The notes: generated by a model not told the origin, from the sequence alone. A stretch of DNA of 64,000 nucleotides from Rhodopseudomonas pseudopalustris (GCF_900110435.1 NZ_FODT01000013.1:62001-126000); one strand, 5' to 3'. Shown: positions 53,754-63,997, counted from the first letter of the stretch. Translations and numbers: made by a program.

Positions 53754-55454
53754 TTACGCCGCGCGCACCTTGTCGAGGAACTGATCGACCGCCGCGCGCA
53801 GGATGCCGGACTGACTGTCCAGATCGCGGGCGTTCGACAACACTTCGGACGCGGCCTGACCGGTGGCTTCCGCCGCCGAAGCGACGCCGCCGATGTGATC
53901 ATGAACCTCGTTGGCCCCGGCCGCCACCGACTGGATGTTGCGGGCAATCTCGCGGGTCGCCGCGCCCTGCTCTTCCACGGCGCCGGAGATCGCCACCGTG
54001 ATCTCGCTCATCTTCGCGATGGTCGCTCCGATACCGGAAATCGACTGCACCGCATCGTTGGTCGAGGTCTGCATCGCCGCGACCTGCGAGGAGATTTCTT
54101 CAGTGGCCTTGGCGGTCTGGCTGGCGAGCGCCTTCACTTCTGAGGCGACCACCGCAAAACCGCGCCCGGATTCGCCGGCCCGCGCCGCCTCGATGGTGGC
54201 GTTCAGCGCCAGCAGATTGGTCTGCGACGCGATCGAGTGAATGAGCTGCACCACCTCGCCGATCTTCTCGGCGCCCGTCGACAGCAACTGCACCGTGGCA
54301 TTGGTCTGCTCGGCGTCGATCACCGCCTTGCTGGCGACTTCGCGCGACTGCGCCACCTGGCGCGCGATCTCGCCGACCGAACTCGACAGTTCTTCGGCCG
54401 CCGCCGCCACCGTGCCGATGGTGGTCGAGGTCGATTGCGACGCCGATCCCACCGTCGCAGCACGCGCCGAAGCATCGCTGGCGGTCGCCGTCATCGATTG
54501 CGCCGTCGATTGCATGTTGCGGGCGGCGGTGGCCACCGAGCCGACGATGCCGCTGACGCTGCGCTCGAAGTCGCCGGCGATCTCCAGCATGGTGCGGCGG
54601 CGTTCTTCGGCGGCGCGCTGCTGTGTCTCGGCTTCGATCTGCTCCAAGCCGCGGATGCGGATCGCGTTGTCCTTGAACACCTGCACCGACTTGGCCATCG
54701 CGCCCACTTCATCGCCGCGATCGGTGCCCGGAATATCGGCGTCGAGCTGGCCTTCGGCGAGCGACTGCATCCGGTCGCCGAGCATCGCCAACGGCCGGGT
54801 GATCGAACGGCCGATGACCCAGGCGATCGCGCCGCACACCACGCCGATGCCGAGAATCGCCGCCACCAGCGCCCAGACGATGGACATCAGCCGGGCGTCG
54901 AGATCGTCGAGATAAGCGCCGGAGCCGATCAACATATTCCAACCCGGTATGGCAACAGCGTAGGACACTTTGCGGCGCAGTTCCTCGGAACCGGGGCGCT
55001 GGAAATCATAGTACAGCGTCACCTCGCCCTTGGAGGTCACGCCCTCGCGCATCTCGCGCAGCAAATAGCGGGTGCCGGTGGCGTAGTTGAGGAAATTCTG
55101 ACCGATCGCCTTCTTGTCCGGCGCAGCAATGGCAATGCCGTCATAGCCATAGGCAAACAAGTAACCGTTGCCGCTGTCGAACGTCATGGACGTCAAGCGA
55201 CGGGTGAGCTCGGCCATCGCCTGCTCTTTGGTGAGCTGGCCGACACCGACTTCCTTCTGCAACGCCAATGCGGTGTTGCGGCCCATGTCGACGAAGTACT
55301 TGGTCTGTTCGATACGCGCCGCGAGCAGTTCCTGCTTCATCATGTTGCCGGCATAGACGCCCGCCGCACATAGGCCGATCATCGCGACCGAGACGAGAAT
55401 GGCGAGTTTTGGGGTAATCCGAAGATTGCTGAATTTCACCTGTTGCCTCCGCAT
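53754..55454 (-). CDS. Methyl-accepting chemotaxis protein with a Cache-type sensor
   Basis: A 566-residue chemoreceptor: transmembrane helix about 16-36, periplasmic single Cache domain (sCache_2-like; [71 protein letters not shown]), second helix, HAMP and the long signalling coiled coil with the hairpin tip [32 protein letters not shown]. No CheR-tethering pentapeptide at the C-terminus. ATG at 55454 is preceded by GGGAGGG. Ligand cannot be told; sCache receptors often sense small organic acids. Confidence 0.9.
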   Translation of the reverse strand: MRRQQVKFSNLRITPKLAILVSVAMIGLCAAGVYAGNMMKQELLAARIEQTKYFVDMGRNTALALQKEVGVGQLTKEQAMAELTRRLTSMTFDSGNGYLFAYGYDGIAIAAPDKKAIGQNFLNYATGTRYLLREMREGVTSKGEVTLYYDFQRPGSEELRRKVSYAVAIPGWNMLIGSGAYLDDLDARLMSIVWALVAAILGIGVVCGAIAWVIGRSITRPLAMLGDRMQSLAEGQLDADIPGTDRGDEVGAMAKSVQVFKDNAIRIRGLEQIEAETQQRAAEERRRTMLEIAGDFERSVSGIVGSVATAARNMQSTAQSMTATASDASARAATVGSASQSTSTTIGTVAAAAEELSSSVGEIARQVAQSREVASKAVIDAEQTNATVQLLSTGAEKIGEVVQLIHSIASQTNLLALNATIEAARAGESGRGFAVVASEVKALASQTAKATEEISSQVAAMQTSTNDAVQSISGIGATIAKMSEITVAISGAVEEQGAATREIARNIQSVAAGANEVHDHIGGVASAAEATGQAASEVLSNARDLDSQSGILRAAVDQFLDKVRAA

Positions 55455-55592
55455 GGCACGTCGTACCCTCCCTAGGGCAACGTTTCCCGGCGCGGAGACT
55501 AAGGGTTGAGAACTTTTCGGATTATTACCGTAAAGGTTGTAGAAATTCCACTCAGCGAACATACGTTGTAATTTGCAAGATGAATCAGAGAC

Positions 55593-55623
55593 AAAAAAAA
55601 TCCCTCCCCGGATGGGGAGGGAT
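55593..55623 (-). terminator. Intrinsic terminator after serA
   Basis: TCCCTCCCC-ggat-GGGGAGGGA (55601-55622) forms a 9-bp stem, with eight As on its left (Ts in the minus-strand transcript) right after serA. It is also followed by ATATTTTT on the other side, so it may work in both directions. Confidence 0.85.
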
Positions 55624-55665
55624 CGATATTTTTGACGATCAGCCGCTGCAAAGCGGCGCTGATGC

Positions 55666-57255
55666 TCAGAACACCAGCGCTTTGGCCTGCTTGACCGGCG
55701 GCAGCGCCTGGACCTGGGCGATCACCTCGGCCGGCACCGGACCGTCGACCTCGACCAGCGCGATGGCGTCGCCGCCCTGGCTGTGGCGGCCGAGGTTGAA
55801 GGTCGCGATGTTGACCTTCGCATCACCGAGCAGGCTCGCGAACTTGCCGATGAAGCCCGGCTTGTCCTCGTTGGTGACGTAGATCATCGACTTGCCGAAC
55901 TCGGCGTCGACGCGGATGCCCTTGATGTCGACCAGCCGCGGCTTGCCGTCGGCATAGACCGTGCCGGACACCGAGCGCTCCTGCTTTTCGGTCGCGACCT
56001 TCAGCGTGATCAGGCTCTCATAGTCGCTCTCGGCGGCGCGGACGACTTCGTCCACCACCATGCCGCGCTCCTTGGCGATCACCGGCGCGGAGACGACGTT
56101 GATGTCGCCCAGCATCGGCCGCAGCAGACCCGACAGCACCGCCGAGGTCAGCGCCTTGATCTTCATCTCGGCGACATGGCCCTCATAGGTGATGGTGACC
56201 TTGGTGATGCCGCTGTCGGTGAGCTGGCCGGCGAACGAGCCGAGCTTTTCGGCGAGTTCGATGAAAGGCTTCAGCTTCGGCGCTTCTTCGGCGGTGATCG
56301 ACGGGAAGTTGACGGCGTTGGTGATCGCGCCGCTGAGCAGATAGTCGGACATCTGCTCGGCGACCTGCAGCGCGACGTTCTCCTGCGCTTCAGTGGTCGA
56401 GGCACCGAGATGCGGGGTGCAGATCACGTTGGGCAGGCCGAACAGAACGTTGGTCGTGGCCGGCTCCTCGGAGAACACGTCGAAAGCGGCGCCGGCGACC
56501 TGCTTCGACTTCAGCGCCTCGGCGAGCGCCTGCTCGTCGACCAGACCGCCGCGGGCGCAATTGATGATGCGGACGCCCTTCTTCATCTTGGCGATCGCAG
56601 CCGCGTCGATGATGTTCTTGGTCTTGTCGGTGAGCGGGGTGTGCAGCGTGATGAAGTCGGCGCGCTTGAACAGGTCTTCCAGTTCAACCTTCTCGACGCC
56701 GAGATCCCGGGCACGCTCCGGCGAAAGGAACGGGTCGAACGCGATCACCTTCATCTTCAGGCCGAGCGCGCGATCGGCGACGATCGAGCCGATATTGCCG
56801 CAGCCGATCACGCCGAGCGTCTTGGCGGTGATCTCGACGCCCATGAAGCGGTTCTTCTCCCACTTGCCGGCCTGGGTCGAAGCGTCGGCCGCCGGGATCT
56901 CACGCGCCAGCGACAGCATCATGGTGATGGCGTGCTCGGCGGTGGTGATCGAATTGCCGAACGGCGTGTTCATCACGATCACGCCCTTGGCGGTCGCAGC
57001 CGGAATCTCGACGTTGTCGACACCGATGCCGGCGCGGCCGATCACCTTGAGCTTCGCGGCCTTCTCGAGGATCTTCGCGGTGGCCTTGGTGGCCGAGCGG
57101 ATCGCGAGGCCATCGTAATTGCCGATGATCTCGGCGAGCTTCTCTTTGTCCTTGCCGAGGTTCGGCTGGAAATCGACGTCGATACCGCGATCCTTGAAGA
57201 TCTGAACGGCGGCTTCCGACAGCGCGTCGGAAATGAGGACTTTGGGTGCGGTCAT
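55666..57255 (-). CDS. serA: D-3-phosphoglycerate dehydrogenase
   Basis: A 529-residue enzyme for the first step of serine synthesis (3-phosphoglycerate to 3-phosphohydroxypyruvate). Motifs are [25 protein letters not shown], the NAD-binding [38 protein letters not shown]-like [12 protein letters not shown], and [16 protein letters not shown] and [14 protein letters not shown] (catalytic His/Glu region). The C-terminal part has the intervening and ACT domains ([32 protein letters not shown]). ATG at 57255 is preceded by AAGGAG; an apparent longer frame upstream is not real. Confidence 0.96.
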   Translation of the reverse strand: MTAPKVLISDALSEAAVQIFKDRGIDVDFQPNLGKDKEKLAEIIGNYDGLAIRSATKATAKILEKAAKLKVIGRAGIGVDNVEIPAATAKGVIVMNTPFGNSITTAEHAITMMLSLAREIPAADASTQAGKWEKNRFMGVEITAKTLGVIGCGNIGSIVADRALGLKMKVIAFDPFLSPERARDLGVEKVELEDLFKRADFITLHTPLTDKTKNIIDAAAIAKMKKGVRIINCARGGLVDEQALAEALKSKQVAGAAFDVFSEEPATTNVLFGLPNVICTPHLGASTTEAQENVALQVAEQMSDYLLSGAITNAVNFPSITAEEAPKLKPFIELAEKLGSFAGQLTDSGITKVTITYEGHVAEMKIKALTSAVLSGLLRPMLGDINVVSAPVIAKERGMVVDEVVRAAESDYESLITLKVATEKQERSVSGTVYADGKPRLVDIKGIRVDAEFGKSMIYVTNEDKPGFIGKFASLLGDAKVNIATFNLGRHSQGGDAIALVEVDGPVPAEVIAQVQALPPVKQAKALVF

Positions 57256-57265
57256 GGGATGTCTC

Positions 57266-57418
57266 CTTACCCTCCCCTTGAGGGGGAGGGTCGGCGCGTC
57301 GCGCCGGGGTGGGGTGAAAGCGGTGCAAATGGAATTCGAGTCCGAGGGTGGGGAGAGTCTCTCACCCCACCCCGCCGCACCTGCGGTGCGTCGACCCTCC
57401 CCCTCCAGGGGAGGGTAA
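57266..57418. repeat. Nested palindromic element, family B-like, between serA and serC
   Basis: TACCCTCCCC-TTGA-GGGGGAGGGTCG and its inverse CGACCCTCCCCC-TCCA-GGGGAGGGTA flank an inner GGGGTGGGGTGA...TCACCCCACCCC pair, a 150-bp compound inverted repeat in the intercistronic gap of the ser operon. A read-through transcript would form a long stem, and may end or process the message. Confidence 0.75.
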
Positions 57419-57422
57419 AGAA

Positions 57423-58592
57423 CTAGGCCGCCTTGGCGAGGCCGGCCTTGGTGGTCTCGAACGCCCAGTCCAACCACTGCGTCAGCGTTGCGACGTCGGT
57501 GGCTTCCACCGTGGCGCCGCACCAGATCCGCAGGCCGGGAGGCGCATCGCGATAGGCGCCGAGGTCGTAACCCGCGCCTTCCTTCTCGACCGCCGCGACC
57601 AGTTTCTTGGCGAAATCCGCCTGGGCTTCGGGCGACAGCGCGGTGATCGCGGGGTCGACCACCTTGAGGCAGACCGACGTGTTGGAGCGGATCGCCGGAT
57701 CGGCGGCGAGGAAGTCGACCCACGGGGTCTTCGCCTTCCAGTCGGTGATCGCCTTGGTGTTGGCGTCGGCACGCCCGATCAGGCCCTTGAGGCCGCCCAC
57801 CGACTTCGCCCAGTTGAGCGCGTCGATGTAGTCCTCGACGCAGAGCATCGACGGGGTGTTGATGGTCTCGCCTTCGAAGATGCCTTCGTTGAGCTTGCCG
57901 CCCTTGGTGAGGCGGAAGATCTTCGGCAGCGGCCATGCCGGCGTGTAGCTCTCGAGCCGGGCGACGGCGCGCGGGCTGAGGATCAACATGCCGTGCGCGG
58001 CTTCGCCACCGAGCGCCTTCTGCCAGGAGTAGGTGACGACGTCGAGCTTCGGCCAATCCAGAGGCTGCGCGAATGCCGCCGAGGTGGCGTCGCAGATGGT
58101 CAGGCCTTCACGGTCGGCCGCAATCCAGTCGGCGTTCGGCACGCGGACGCCGGAGGTGGTGCCGTTCCAGGTGAAGACGATATCGGTGTTGCAATCGACC
58201 TTGGAGAGGTCGGGGATTTCGCCGTAGCCCGCCTTGAGCTTGGTGACGTCCTTGAGCTTCAGCTCCTTGGTGACGTCGCTGACCCAGCCGTCGCCGAACG
58301 ATTCCCAGGCGATGGTGGTGACCGGGCGCGGCCCGAGCAGCGACCACAGCGCCATCTCGACGGCGCCGGTATCTGAAGCGGGGACGATGCCGATCTTGTA
58401 GTCGGCGGGGACCTCGAGCACTTCGCGCGTCAGGTCGATCGCGAGCTTGAGCTTGGCCTTGCCGACCTTCGCGCGATGCGAGCGGCCGAGCGGGGCGTCC
58501 TTGAGTTTTTCGGGGGACCAGCCGGGGCGCTTGGCGCAGGGGCCGGAAGAGAAATTGGGGGTAGCGGGCCGCAATGCGGGCTTTGTCGTCAT
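57423..58592 (-). CDS. serC: Phosphoserine aminotransferase
   Basis: A 389-residue PLP enzyme making phosphoserine from phosphohydroxypyruvate and glutamate (also used in vitamin B6 synthesis). It is of the alphaproteobacterial type ([30 protein letters not shown]). Motifs are [32 protein letters not shown] and the PLP lysine in [18 protein letters not shown]. Its start lies 3 nt past a hairpin with the ribosome-binding site in its loop. It is upstream of serA in the same direction, separated by a palindromic element. Confidence 0.96.
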   Translation of the reverse strand: MTTKPALRPATPNFSSGPCAKRPGWSPEKLKDAPLGRSHRAKVGKAKLKLAIDLTREVLEVPADYKIGIVPASDTGAVEMALWSLLGPRPVTTIAWESFGDGWVSDVTKELKLKDVTKLKAGYGEIPDLSKVDCNTDIVFTWNGTTSGVRVPNADWIAADREGLTICDATSAAFAQPLDWPKLDVVTYSWQKALGGEAAHGMLILSPRAVARLESYTPAWPLPKIFRLTKGGKLNEGIFEGETINTPSMLCVEDYIDALNWAKSVGGLKGLIGRADANTKAITDWKAKTPWVDFLAADPAIRSNTSVCLKVVDPAITALSPEAQADFAKKLVAAVEKEGAGYDLGAYRDAPPGLRIWCGATVEATDVATLTQWLDWAFETTKAGLAKAA

Positions 58593-58595
58593 GTT

Positions 58596-58633
58596 CTATC
58601 CTTCCAGATAGCTAGCCTCCCGTTGGGGGGAGG
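58596..58633 (-). promoter_or_regulatory. Structured leader of serC (candidate serC RNA motif)
   Basis: Two hairpins precede the serC ATG. CTATC-tggaag-GATAG (58596-58611) holds the GGAAGG ribosome-binding site in its loop. CCTCCC/GGGAGG (58616-58633) precedes it. A conserved serC leader motif is known in Alphaproteobacteria at this position (Weinberg et al.), so this is a candidate member; identity is not confirmed by alignment. Confidence 0.5.
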
Positions 58634-58781
58634 TGTCCCGCCGCTCCGAATAGTCCTTTGAGTTCGAAAGTCAAGGAACTTCCCCGCCGCTGTTTCCGGG
58701 GATCGGCACGACTTTGGACTACGTCCCGGTCTCCACGACCTGCATGACGACGACGTGACCTCGCGACGGCGAAGTGAAACG

Positions 58782-58802
58782 CCCGGCGCGGGCTGCGCCG
58801 GG
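58782..58802 (-). terminator. Hairpin after the split-aerotaxis chemoreceptor gene
   Basis: CCCGGCGC (58782-58789) and GCGCCGGG (58795-58802) form an 8-bp stem 10 bp after the chemoreceptor stop, followed on the minus strand by GTTTCACTT. Confidence 0.55.
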
Positions 58803-58811
58803 ACGAGCCCG

Positions 58812-60116
58812 TTACGCCACCTTGGCCAGGAAGCGCTGCACCTCGCTGCGCAGCGTGTCGACTTCGCTGGCGATCTTGCCGGAAGCCGTGTTGACGCGCG
58901 ATGCGATCTTGCCGGTGTCGTCGGCGGCATGGCTGATGCCGATGATATTGGCGGAGACTTCGGCGGTGCCGGCGGAGGCCTGCTGAACGTTCATGGCGAT
59001 CTCGCGGGTCGCGGCGCCCTGCTGCTCGACGGCGGCGGCGATCGTACTCGAGACTTCGTTGATCTGGCTGATCCGGCGGCTGATCGCTTCAACCGCCTCG
59101 ACCGACTGACCGGTGATCAACTGCATCTCGGCAATGCGCGCCGTGATCTCCTCGGTCGCCTTCGCGGTCTGACTGGCCAACGTCTTCACCTCCGAGGCGA
59201 CCACCGCGAATCCCTTGCCGGACTCGCCGGCGCGTGCGGCCTCGATGGTGGCGTTCAGCGCCAGCAGATTGGTCTGCGCCGCAACGGCGTTGATCAGCTT
59301 CACCACATCACCGATCCGCTGCGCGGCCTCGGCGAGATTGCGGATCTTGGCGTTGGTCTGCTCGGCCTCCTCAACGGCCTGGTGGGTGCTGGAGGTCGAG
59401 AGCTGGATCTGGCGGGAGATTTCCACGATCGAGGCCGTCAACTCCTCGGCAGCGCTCGCGACCGTCTGCACATTCACCGACGCCTGTTCCGAACCGGAGG
59501 CGACGCTGGTCGACTGCCGGCTGGTTTCCTCCGCCGCCTCGGCCATCGCGCCGGCGTCGGACTTCAAGCCCGTCGCGGCCGTCGCCAGCATTCCGGCGAC
59601 ATCGTCCATCCCGGCCGCGAAGCACTGCGCCTCCAAAGCCACTTCGCGAACCTTGCGATCCATCACGTCGGTGGCGCCGTTGATAGTGACAGCCGCGGTC
59701 CGGAACGAGCCGGGCAGCCCGCGGCTCAGCACCTTGCGGAAGGTCTTGCCTTGACTGACATAGTCCATCGACGCTGACGCTTCGCGGACGAAGGCGTCGA
59801 CAATGTCGAGCATGTTGTTGACCTCGGCCTGCGCCTTGCCGATGTCGCCGCCGTCGCGGCGGCCCTGCACCCGCGCCTCGAGGTCGCCGCGCCGGGCGCT
59901 GTCGCAGACCGAAGCGATCTCCTGCGCCGCGACCGCCGTGCTGCGCAGCCACCAGCCGGCGAGCCCGAGCAGAGCAGCACTGAGCGCCAGGCCCGCCGCA
60001 TCCCACAGGCCGCCCAACGGGCCGACGCCGAGCCGCAGCAGCCCCAGCCCCACAACCACGATGGCCACCGCGCCGAGCGCGGCCATCGCCTTAGACAGCG
60101 AAGACGAATTCATCAT
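58812..60116 (-). CDS. Methyl-accepting chemotaxis protein lacking a sensor domain (Aer-like partner)
   Basis: A 434-residue chemoreceptor with two adjacent N-terminal membrane helices ([37 protein letters not shown]), no periplasmic domain, a HAMP-like segment and the full signalling coiled coil with tip [32 protein letters not shown]. The ATG at 60116 overlaps the end of the PAS gene. This matches the membrane/signalling part of Aer, with the PAS part encoded separately just upstream. No CheR pentapeptide. Confidence 0.88.
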   Translation of the reverse strand: MMNSSSLSKAMAALGAVAIVVVGLGLLRLGVGPLGGLWDAAGLALSAALLGLAGWWLRSTAVAAQEIASVCDSARRGDLEARVQGRRDGGDIGKAQAEVNNMLDIVDAFVREASASMDYVSQGKTFRKVLSRGLPGSFRTAAVTINGATDVMDRKVREVALEAQCFAAGMDDVAGMLATAATGLKSDAGAMAEAAEETSRQSTSVASGSEQASVNVQTVASAAEELTASIVEISRQIQLSTSSTHQAVEEAEQTNAKIRNLAEAAQRIGDVVKLINAVAAQTNLLALNATIEAARAGESGKGFAVVASEVKTLASQTAKATEEITARIAEMQLITGQSVEAVEAISRRISQINEVSSTIAAAVEQQGAATREIAMNVQQASAGTAEVSANIIGISHAADDTGKIASRVNTASGKIASEVDTLRSEVQRFLAKVA

Positions 60117-60615
60117 ACTCGACACCTTGGTCCTTGAGCAGGTTGATCAGCATCGCGTGGCCGGCGTTCATGCCGTCCTTGGCATTGCGGTGGCGGTTTT
60201 CCTCGTCGCGTAGTTTGGCGTACAGCGTCTCGATCTTGCCGACCTGGGCACGATCCGGCTTGCGGCGGTTGGAGTGAAAACCGATCACATTGCGCTGCGG
60301 ATCGAGCGTCGGGGTGACGTGCGCGAACACCCAATAATGGTCGCCGTCGCGCGCCATGTTCACCACATAGGCGAACATCTCCTTCTTCGACTGAATGGCG
60401 TCCCACAACATCTTGAACATGCAGCGCGGCATGGCGGGATGCCGGATCAGGCTGTGCGGCGCGCCGATCACCTCGTCGCGCGGATACTTCGAGAGGCGGA
60501 CGAAAACGTCGTTGGCGTAGGTGATATTGCCCTTGAGATCGGTCTTGGAGACGATCAGTTCTTCCTGGTCGAACGGGCATTCCACGCCGGTGGGCTTGAT
60601 GATTGGTCGAGCCAT
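60091..60615 (-). CDS. Aer-type PAS-domain protein
   Basis: A 174-residue protein that is essentially an Aer-like PAS domain: [93 protein letters not shown]. The RHPAMPR and K-D-G-D-x-Y-W-V segments are typical of FAD-binding Aer PAS domains. A C-terminal helical region ends in [10 protein letters not shown]. It overlaps the next gene by 26 nt, so the two act as a split Aer: redox sensing here, signalling in the chemoreceptor. Confidence 0.86.
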   Translation of the reverse strand: MARPIIKPTGVECPFDQEELIVSKTDLKGNITYANDVFVRLSKYPRDEVIGAPHSLIRHPAMPRCMFKMLWDAIQSKKEMFAYVVNMARDGDHYWVFAHVTPTLDPQRNVIGFHSNRRKPDRAQVGKIETLYAKLRDEENRHRNAKDGMNAGHAMLINLLKDQGVEYDEFVFAV

Positions 60616-60777
60616 CGGGCAATTTCCTTCGGTCAGGGCGCGATCCCGCGCGCTGATATGCTCAATTCCGGGTTGCTATGATCGTGAGAATGCGAGCAAC
60701 CCGTTACCCATCGCTTAAGTTGTACCTACGTTAAAGTACGAGGATACCGGGCATATCAGCCACTGAACGCAACCGCG

Positions 60778-61248
60778 TCAGAACCGCAGGGTCATGCCGA
60801 TGTGGCTGGGATCAAAGCCGAGCCGGCCGTAGAACCGCTGCGCGTCGACGCGGCTTTTGTGGGTGAACAGCTCGATCAGCCGGCAGCCCTGCTCTCGCGC
60901 CTCCGCGATCGCCCAACGCACCAGGCGTTCGCCGATGCCGCCGCCGCGGCAATCGCTGGCGACGCGGACATCCTCGATGATGCCGCGCGAGGCGCCCTGC
61001 GAGCTCAGGCCCGGCAGGACGGCGAGCTGCAGGCAGCCGACGACGCGGCCATCGCCATCCTGCGCGACCACCATCTTGATGTTCGGCGCGCGCTGCATCG
61101 CTTCGAACGCCGCGTAGTAGCTCTCGGGCAACGGGTCCGTGACACGCTCGCGGCCGCTGCCGAGGTGATCGTCCGCGAGCATCGCGACGATCACCGGGAC
61201 GTCGTCGCGGCGCGCAGGACGAATGATGATTTCAGCGTCGCGACTCAT
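60778..61248 (-). CDS. GNAT-family N-acetyltransferase
   Basis: A 156-residue acetyltransferase: IIIRPARRDDVPVIVAMLADDHLG at the start, GRVVGCLQLAVLP, IEDVRVASDCRGGGIGERLVRWAIAEAREQGCRLIELFTHKSR (motif A, acetyl-CoA-binding RGxGIG form) and AQRFYGRLGFDPSHIGMTL at the end. The ATG at 61248 overlaps the last base of the glutathione-transferase stop, so the two are coupled. Substrate unknown. Confidence 0.88.
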   Translation of the reverse strand: MSRDAEIIIRPARRDDVPVIVAMLADDHLGSGRERVTDPLPESYYAAFEAMQRAPNIKMVVAQDGDGRVVGCLQLAVLPGLSSQGASRGIIEDVRVASDCRGGGIGERLVRWAIAEAREQGCRLIELFTHKSRVDAQRFYGRLGFDPSHIGMTLRF

Positions 61249-61850
61249 CACTCATGCCCTCCGGCGCTCGAAGCCAGGCCGAGCGCGCGTTCGCTTGCGT
61301 CGATCCACCGCCGCAAGGCCGGGTAGGCGTCGAGCGCGAATCCACCCTCGGGCGCGACCCGCGTATAGGCCAGCAGCGCGACATCGGCCAGCGAAGGCTG
61401 GTCTCCCGCCAGGAAAGCCGAGCCGGCGAGATGGCGCTCCATCAGCTGCAAAGCCGCCACGCCGCGCTTGACCCGGTCAGGATCGCGCGCCGAGGCCGGC
61501 TTGCCGAGATACAGCATCTGATAGCGGCACACCGCGATGTACGGCTCGTGGCTGTACTGCTCCCAGAACAGCCACTCGTCCATCTTGGCGGCGAGATACG
61601 GATCATTCGGAACGAGGTCGCTGCCACGCGCGAGATAGCGGATGATGGCGTTGGACTGCGCCAGCGCGCGGCCGTCGTCGAACACCACGACAGGCACCTG
61701 ACCGGCTGGATTGAGCGCGAGAAACTCCGGCGCCCGGGTGTCGCCTTTCAGCGTATCGACGGCGACCCATTGGTAAGGCCGCGACAGCGCGTCGCACACC
61801 CACTTCACCTTCAGGCAATTGCCCGAATTGAGATCGCCGTAAATTCGCAT
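61248..61850 (-). CDS. Glutathione S-transferase family protein
   Basis: A 200-residue protein with N-terminal thioredoxin-like domain (MRIYGDLNSGNCLKVKWVCDALSRPYQWVAVD, LALNPAGQVPVVVFDDGRALAQSNAIIRYLA; the cis-Pro VPV and ESNAI-type motif) and an all-helical C-terminal domain with AFLAGDQPSLADVALLAYTRVA. It resembles YfcG/Nu-class-like GSTs of unknown function. It is upstream of the GNAT gene with a one-base overlap. Confidence 0.9.
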   Translation of the reverse strand: MRIYGDLNSGNCLKVKWVCDALSRPYQWVAVDTLKGDTRAPEFLALNPAGQVPVVVFDDGRALAQSNAIIRYLARGSDLVPNDPYLAAKMDEWLFWEQYSHEPYIAVCRYQMLYLGKPASARDPDRVKRGVAALQLMERHLAGSAFLAGDQPSLADVALLAYTRVAPEGGFALDAYPALRRWIDASERALGLASSAGGHE

Positions 61851-61920
61851 TGCCCGCTGCGCCCTGTTGTTGCGGGCGCACTCGATCAGCCACGGGCGGC
61901 TTCGTCAATCCGCAGGGCGA

Positions 61921-62712
61921 TCAGAATTTATAGCCGACACCGGCGCGCACGGTGGACACCGACGTGTTGATCGGCGCTGCGAACTTCTGATACTCCCACT
62001 CCGCGCGCACGAACAGGCCGCGATACACCATCATGTCGATGCCGAGGCCGCCGGAATAGCCGTAGATGAAGTGGCCGTTCTGGATCTGGCTTCCGCTGAG
62101 TCGCCACGTGCCACCGGCATCCGTACCGATGATTGTCGCCGATTGGACGATATCCGCCTGCCCGAGCGCCACGCCGCCGAACGCGTAGGGCAGAAAATTG
62201 CCTACCGCCCAGCCGGCGCGGAGCCGCGCCGACCCGACATCGTGGACGTTGATGCTAGCGTTGGCGCCGTAGATCGCGCCGTAGTTCACGCCGTTGGAGA
62301 CGATCTGCCGGCGCATCGATCCGGACATCGAGCCGCCGAAGCTGCCGTGCATGTAGTTGGCTTCAATGCCGAGCACGACATCGTCCCATTGCGCGTTATA
62401 GCCCGCGAAGCCGCCCCAACCCTGGCCATGCGACGAAGACTTGCCGAGCACCGGCCACGACGACACCCCAAGAACACTCTCGACTGCGGTGTTCACAAGC
62501 AGACTGGAAGCAACGCCCCGGGTCGAATCGGTGAAATCCATGTCGGAGGCGCCGGTGCCGGCCTGGCCGCCGACGTAGAAGCCCTGCCAATTCACCACGC
62601 CGCGCGGCGTGTCGACCAGCGCTCCGCGGAGCGCGCCGTACTCCGGCATGTCGGCCGCCTGCGCGCCCTGCACCGCCGCCATCACTGCCGCTGCCACCAC
62701 AACTCGACGCAT
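61921..62712 (-). CDS. Outer-membrane beta-barrel protein 1
   Basis: A 263-residue protein with signal peptide (VVVAAAVMAAVQGAQAADMPEY) and the OmpA/Omp25-like beta-barrel pattern: WQGFYVGGQAGTG, WGGFAGYNAQWDDVVLGIEANYMHG, RLRAGWAVGNFLPYAFGGVALG, VRAEWEYQKF and C-terminal VRAGVGYKF ending in aromatic F, the outer-membrane sorting signal. No neighbours in the same operon other than itself. Role is structural or porin-like; substrate unknown. Confidence 0.86.
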   Translation of the reverse strand: MRRVVVAAAVMAAVQGAQAADMPEYGALRGALVDTPRGVVNWQGFYVGGQAGTGASDMDFTDSTRGVASSLLVNTAVESVLGVSSWPVLGKSSSHGQGWGGFAGYNAQWDDVVLGIEANYMHGSFGGSMSGSMRRQIVSNGVNYGAIYGANASINVHDVGSARLRAGWAVGNFLPYAFGGVALGQADIVQSATIIGTDAGGTWRLSGSQIQNGHFIYGYSGGLGIDMMVYRGLFVRAEWEYQKFAAPINTSVSTVRAGVGYKF

Positions 62713-62796
62713 TGCAACGCTCCTCGACCCTACTGATCACCGGGCGATCATCGCTGGTTAACCTTAATCAATCGTTGTCGCGGCCGGTGCGCGCAA

Positions 62797-62827
62797 ACAA
62801 AAACGGCGCGGGAAGCTCCCGCGCCGT
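62797..62827 (-). terminator. Intrinsic terminator of the second beta-barrel gene
   Basis: ACGGCGCGGGA (62803-62813) pairs with TCCCGCGCCGT (62817-62827) with a 3-nt loop, followed on the minus strand by TTTTGTTT. It lies 39 bp after the stop at 62867 and is a clear intrinsic terminator. Confidence 0.85.
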
Positions 62828-62866
62828 TAGTAATCGTTAACGAGCGAACGACGTTCGGCCCTGGTT

Positions 62867-63709
62867 TCAGCCCTTGCGCATCAGCGGCGGCGGCGCGTAG
62901 ATCGGCGCGGAGTCGAGGTTCCAGCGCACGCCGAGCTTCACGTCGTGCGAGGTGATGTCCTTGAACTTGAAGCTGTTGTTCGAGGTCAGACCGTCGTAGG
63001 TCGCGAGCGACCCGGTGTAGCCGTCGCCGAGGTTGAGGTAGCTGTAGGCGAGTTCGAGGGTCAGGTTCGGATTGACCTTGTAGGCGAGACCGGTGTGGAG
63101 GGCCCAGGCCAGATTCCACTTCGACGCCGTCGGCGCGCTGGCGTAGCTCACCGTCGAGAACGGGATATTGTTGACGCCGGTGTCGGTGAAGTTCGACATC
63201 GTCACCCGCGCGGCGCCGACGCCGGCGCCGACGAAGGGCGTGACGCACCACCAGGTGCCGAGATCGACGTAACCATTGGCCATCACGAGCCATTCGGATT
63301 TGCTGGCGCCGTAATTGTCGATGCCGCTATACGGGAAGCCGTTGGCGGTTCCGGTGAACCGATCGGTGCCCTTGAAGTTGGAATTGCCGCGATATTGGCC
63401 GACCAAATCGGCGCGGAACCAGCTGTTGAACTGATAGCCGACGCCGACGCCGTAGATGCCGGCCGCGTCGAACGACGTCTGCTGATTGAGCGAAGTGAGC
63501 TGCGAATAGGCCGACTCGCGCCCGTAGCGCAGATCCTTGACCTGCTGATTGCTGAAGCCGATGTCGCCGCGCAGGTACCAGCCGCCGAAATCCTCGACCG
63601 GCGGCGGCGCATAGGCGGGCGGCGGGGCGATCGGCATGTCCGCGGCCACCGCCGCCGAGCAAATCAGCGAAGCCGCTCCGGCGGCCAGAATCATTTTCAC
63701 GCTACGCAT
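62867..63709 (-). CDS. Outer-membrane beta-barrel protein 2 (Omp25-like)
   Basis: A 280-residue exported protein: signal peptide (KMILAAGAASLICSAAVAADMP), then a proline-rich linker (IAPPPAYAPPPVEDFGGWYLRGDIGFSNQ), and a barrel of alternating hydrophobic strands (AAGIYGVGVGYQFNSWFRADLVGQYRGN, WLVMANGYVDLGTWWCVTPFVGAGVGAARVT, WALHTGLAYKVNPNLTLELAYSYLNLGDGYTG). It ends VKLGVRWNLDSAPIYAPPPLMRKG, without the terminal F of typical barrels. Related to Omp25/Omp31 outer-membrane proteins of Rhizobiales. The ATG at 63709 is chosen to give the signal peptide. Confidence 0.86.
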   Translation of the reverse strand: MRSVKMILAAGAASLICSAAVAADMPIAPPPAYAPPPVEDFGGWYLRGDIGFSNQQVKDLRYGRESAYSQLTSLNQQTSFDAAGIYGVGVGYQFNSWFRADLVGQYRGNSNFKGTDRFTGTANGFPYSGIDNYGASKSEWLVMANGYVDLGTWWCVTPFVGAGVGAARVTMSNFTDTGVNNIPFSTVSYASAPTASKWNLAWALHTGLAYKVNPNLTLELAYSYLNLGDGYTGSLATYDGLTSNNSFKFKDITSHDVKLGVRWNLDSAPIYAPPPLMRKG

Positions 63710-63895
63710 TGGCTTCGTCCTCTGGTCCAATGATGAGTTACGGAGGCCCCACACTCGGAAACCTATGGACCGACGATGCCAGCAATTCCTTAAGCCTGAC
63801 TTAACCCTAATTCTTAAGGTTGATATTCAATGACTGCGGTGAATTCTGGAACTACGCACCGCAGCCGCGCGAAGTGCTCGCGCGGCGATGATCAG

Positions 63896-63997
63896 TAGAG
63901 CTTTTCCGGTTCTGATAGAATCAGAACCGGAGCTCTAACTTTTTGTTCTGACGCGTTTTCTTCACGCGAACCGGCACCCACTTCGCTCGAAAACGCG
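63896..63997. repeat. Rhizobiales-type compound palindromic repeat at the right edge
   Basis: TAGAGCttttCCGGTTCTGA-tagaa-TCAGAACCGGagCTCTA (63896-63937) is a strong hairpin followed by a T-run (ACTTTTTG). Then GCGTTTTCTTCACGCGAACCGG...CACTTCGCTCGAAAACGC follows, with GCGTTTTC/GAAAACGC ends. This is the abundant intergenic repeat type of Bradyrhizobium and Rhodopseudomonas; it may continue past the window. Confidence 0.75.

Noticed and set aside
55666-58056. An extended serA reading frame of about 800 residues
   Set aside because: The upstream part is an out-of-frame translation of serC and the palindromic element; the family start with AAGGAG is at 57255.
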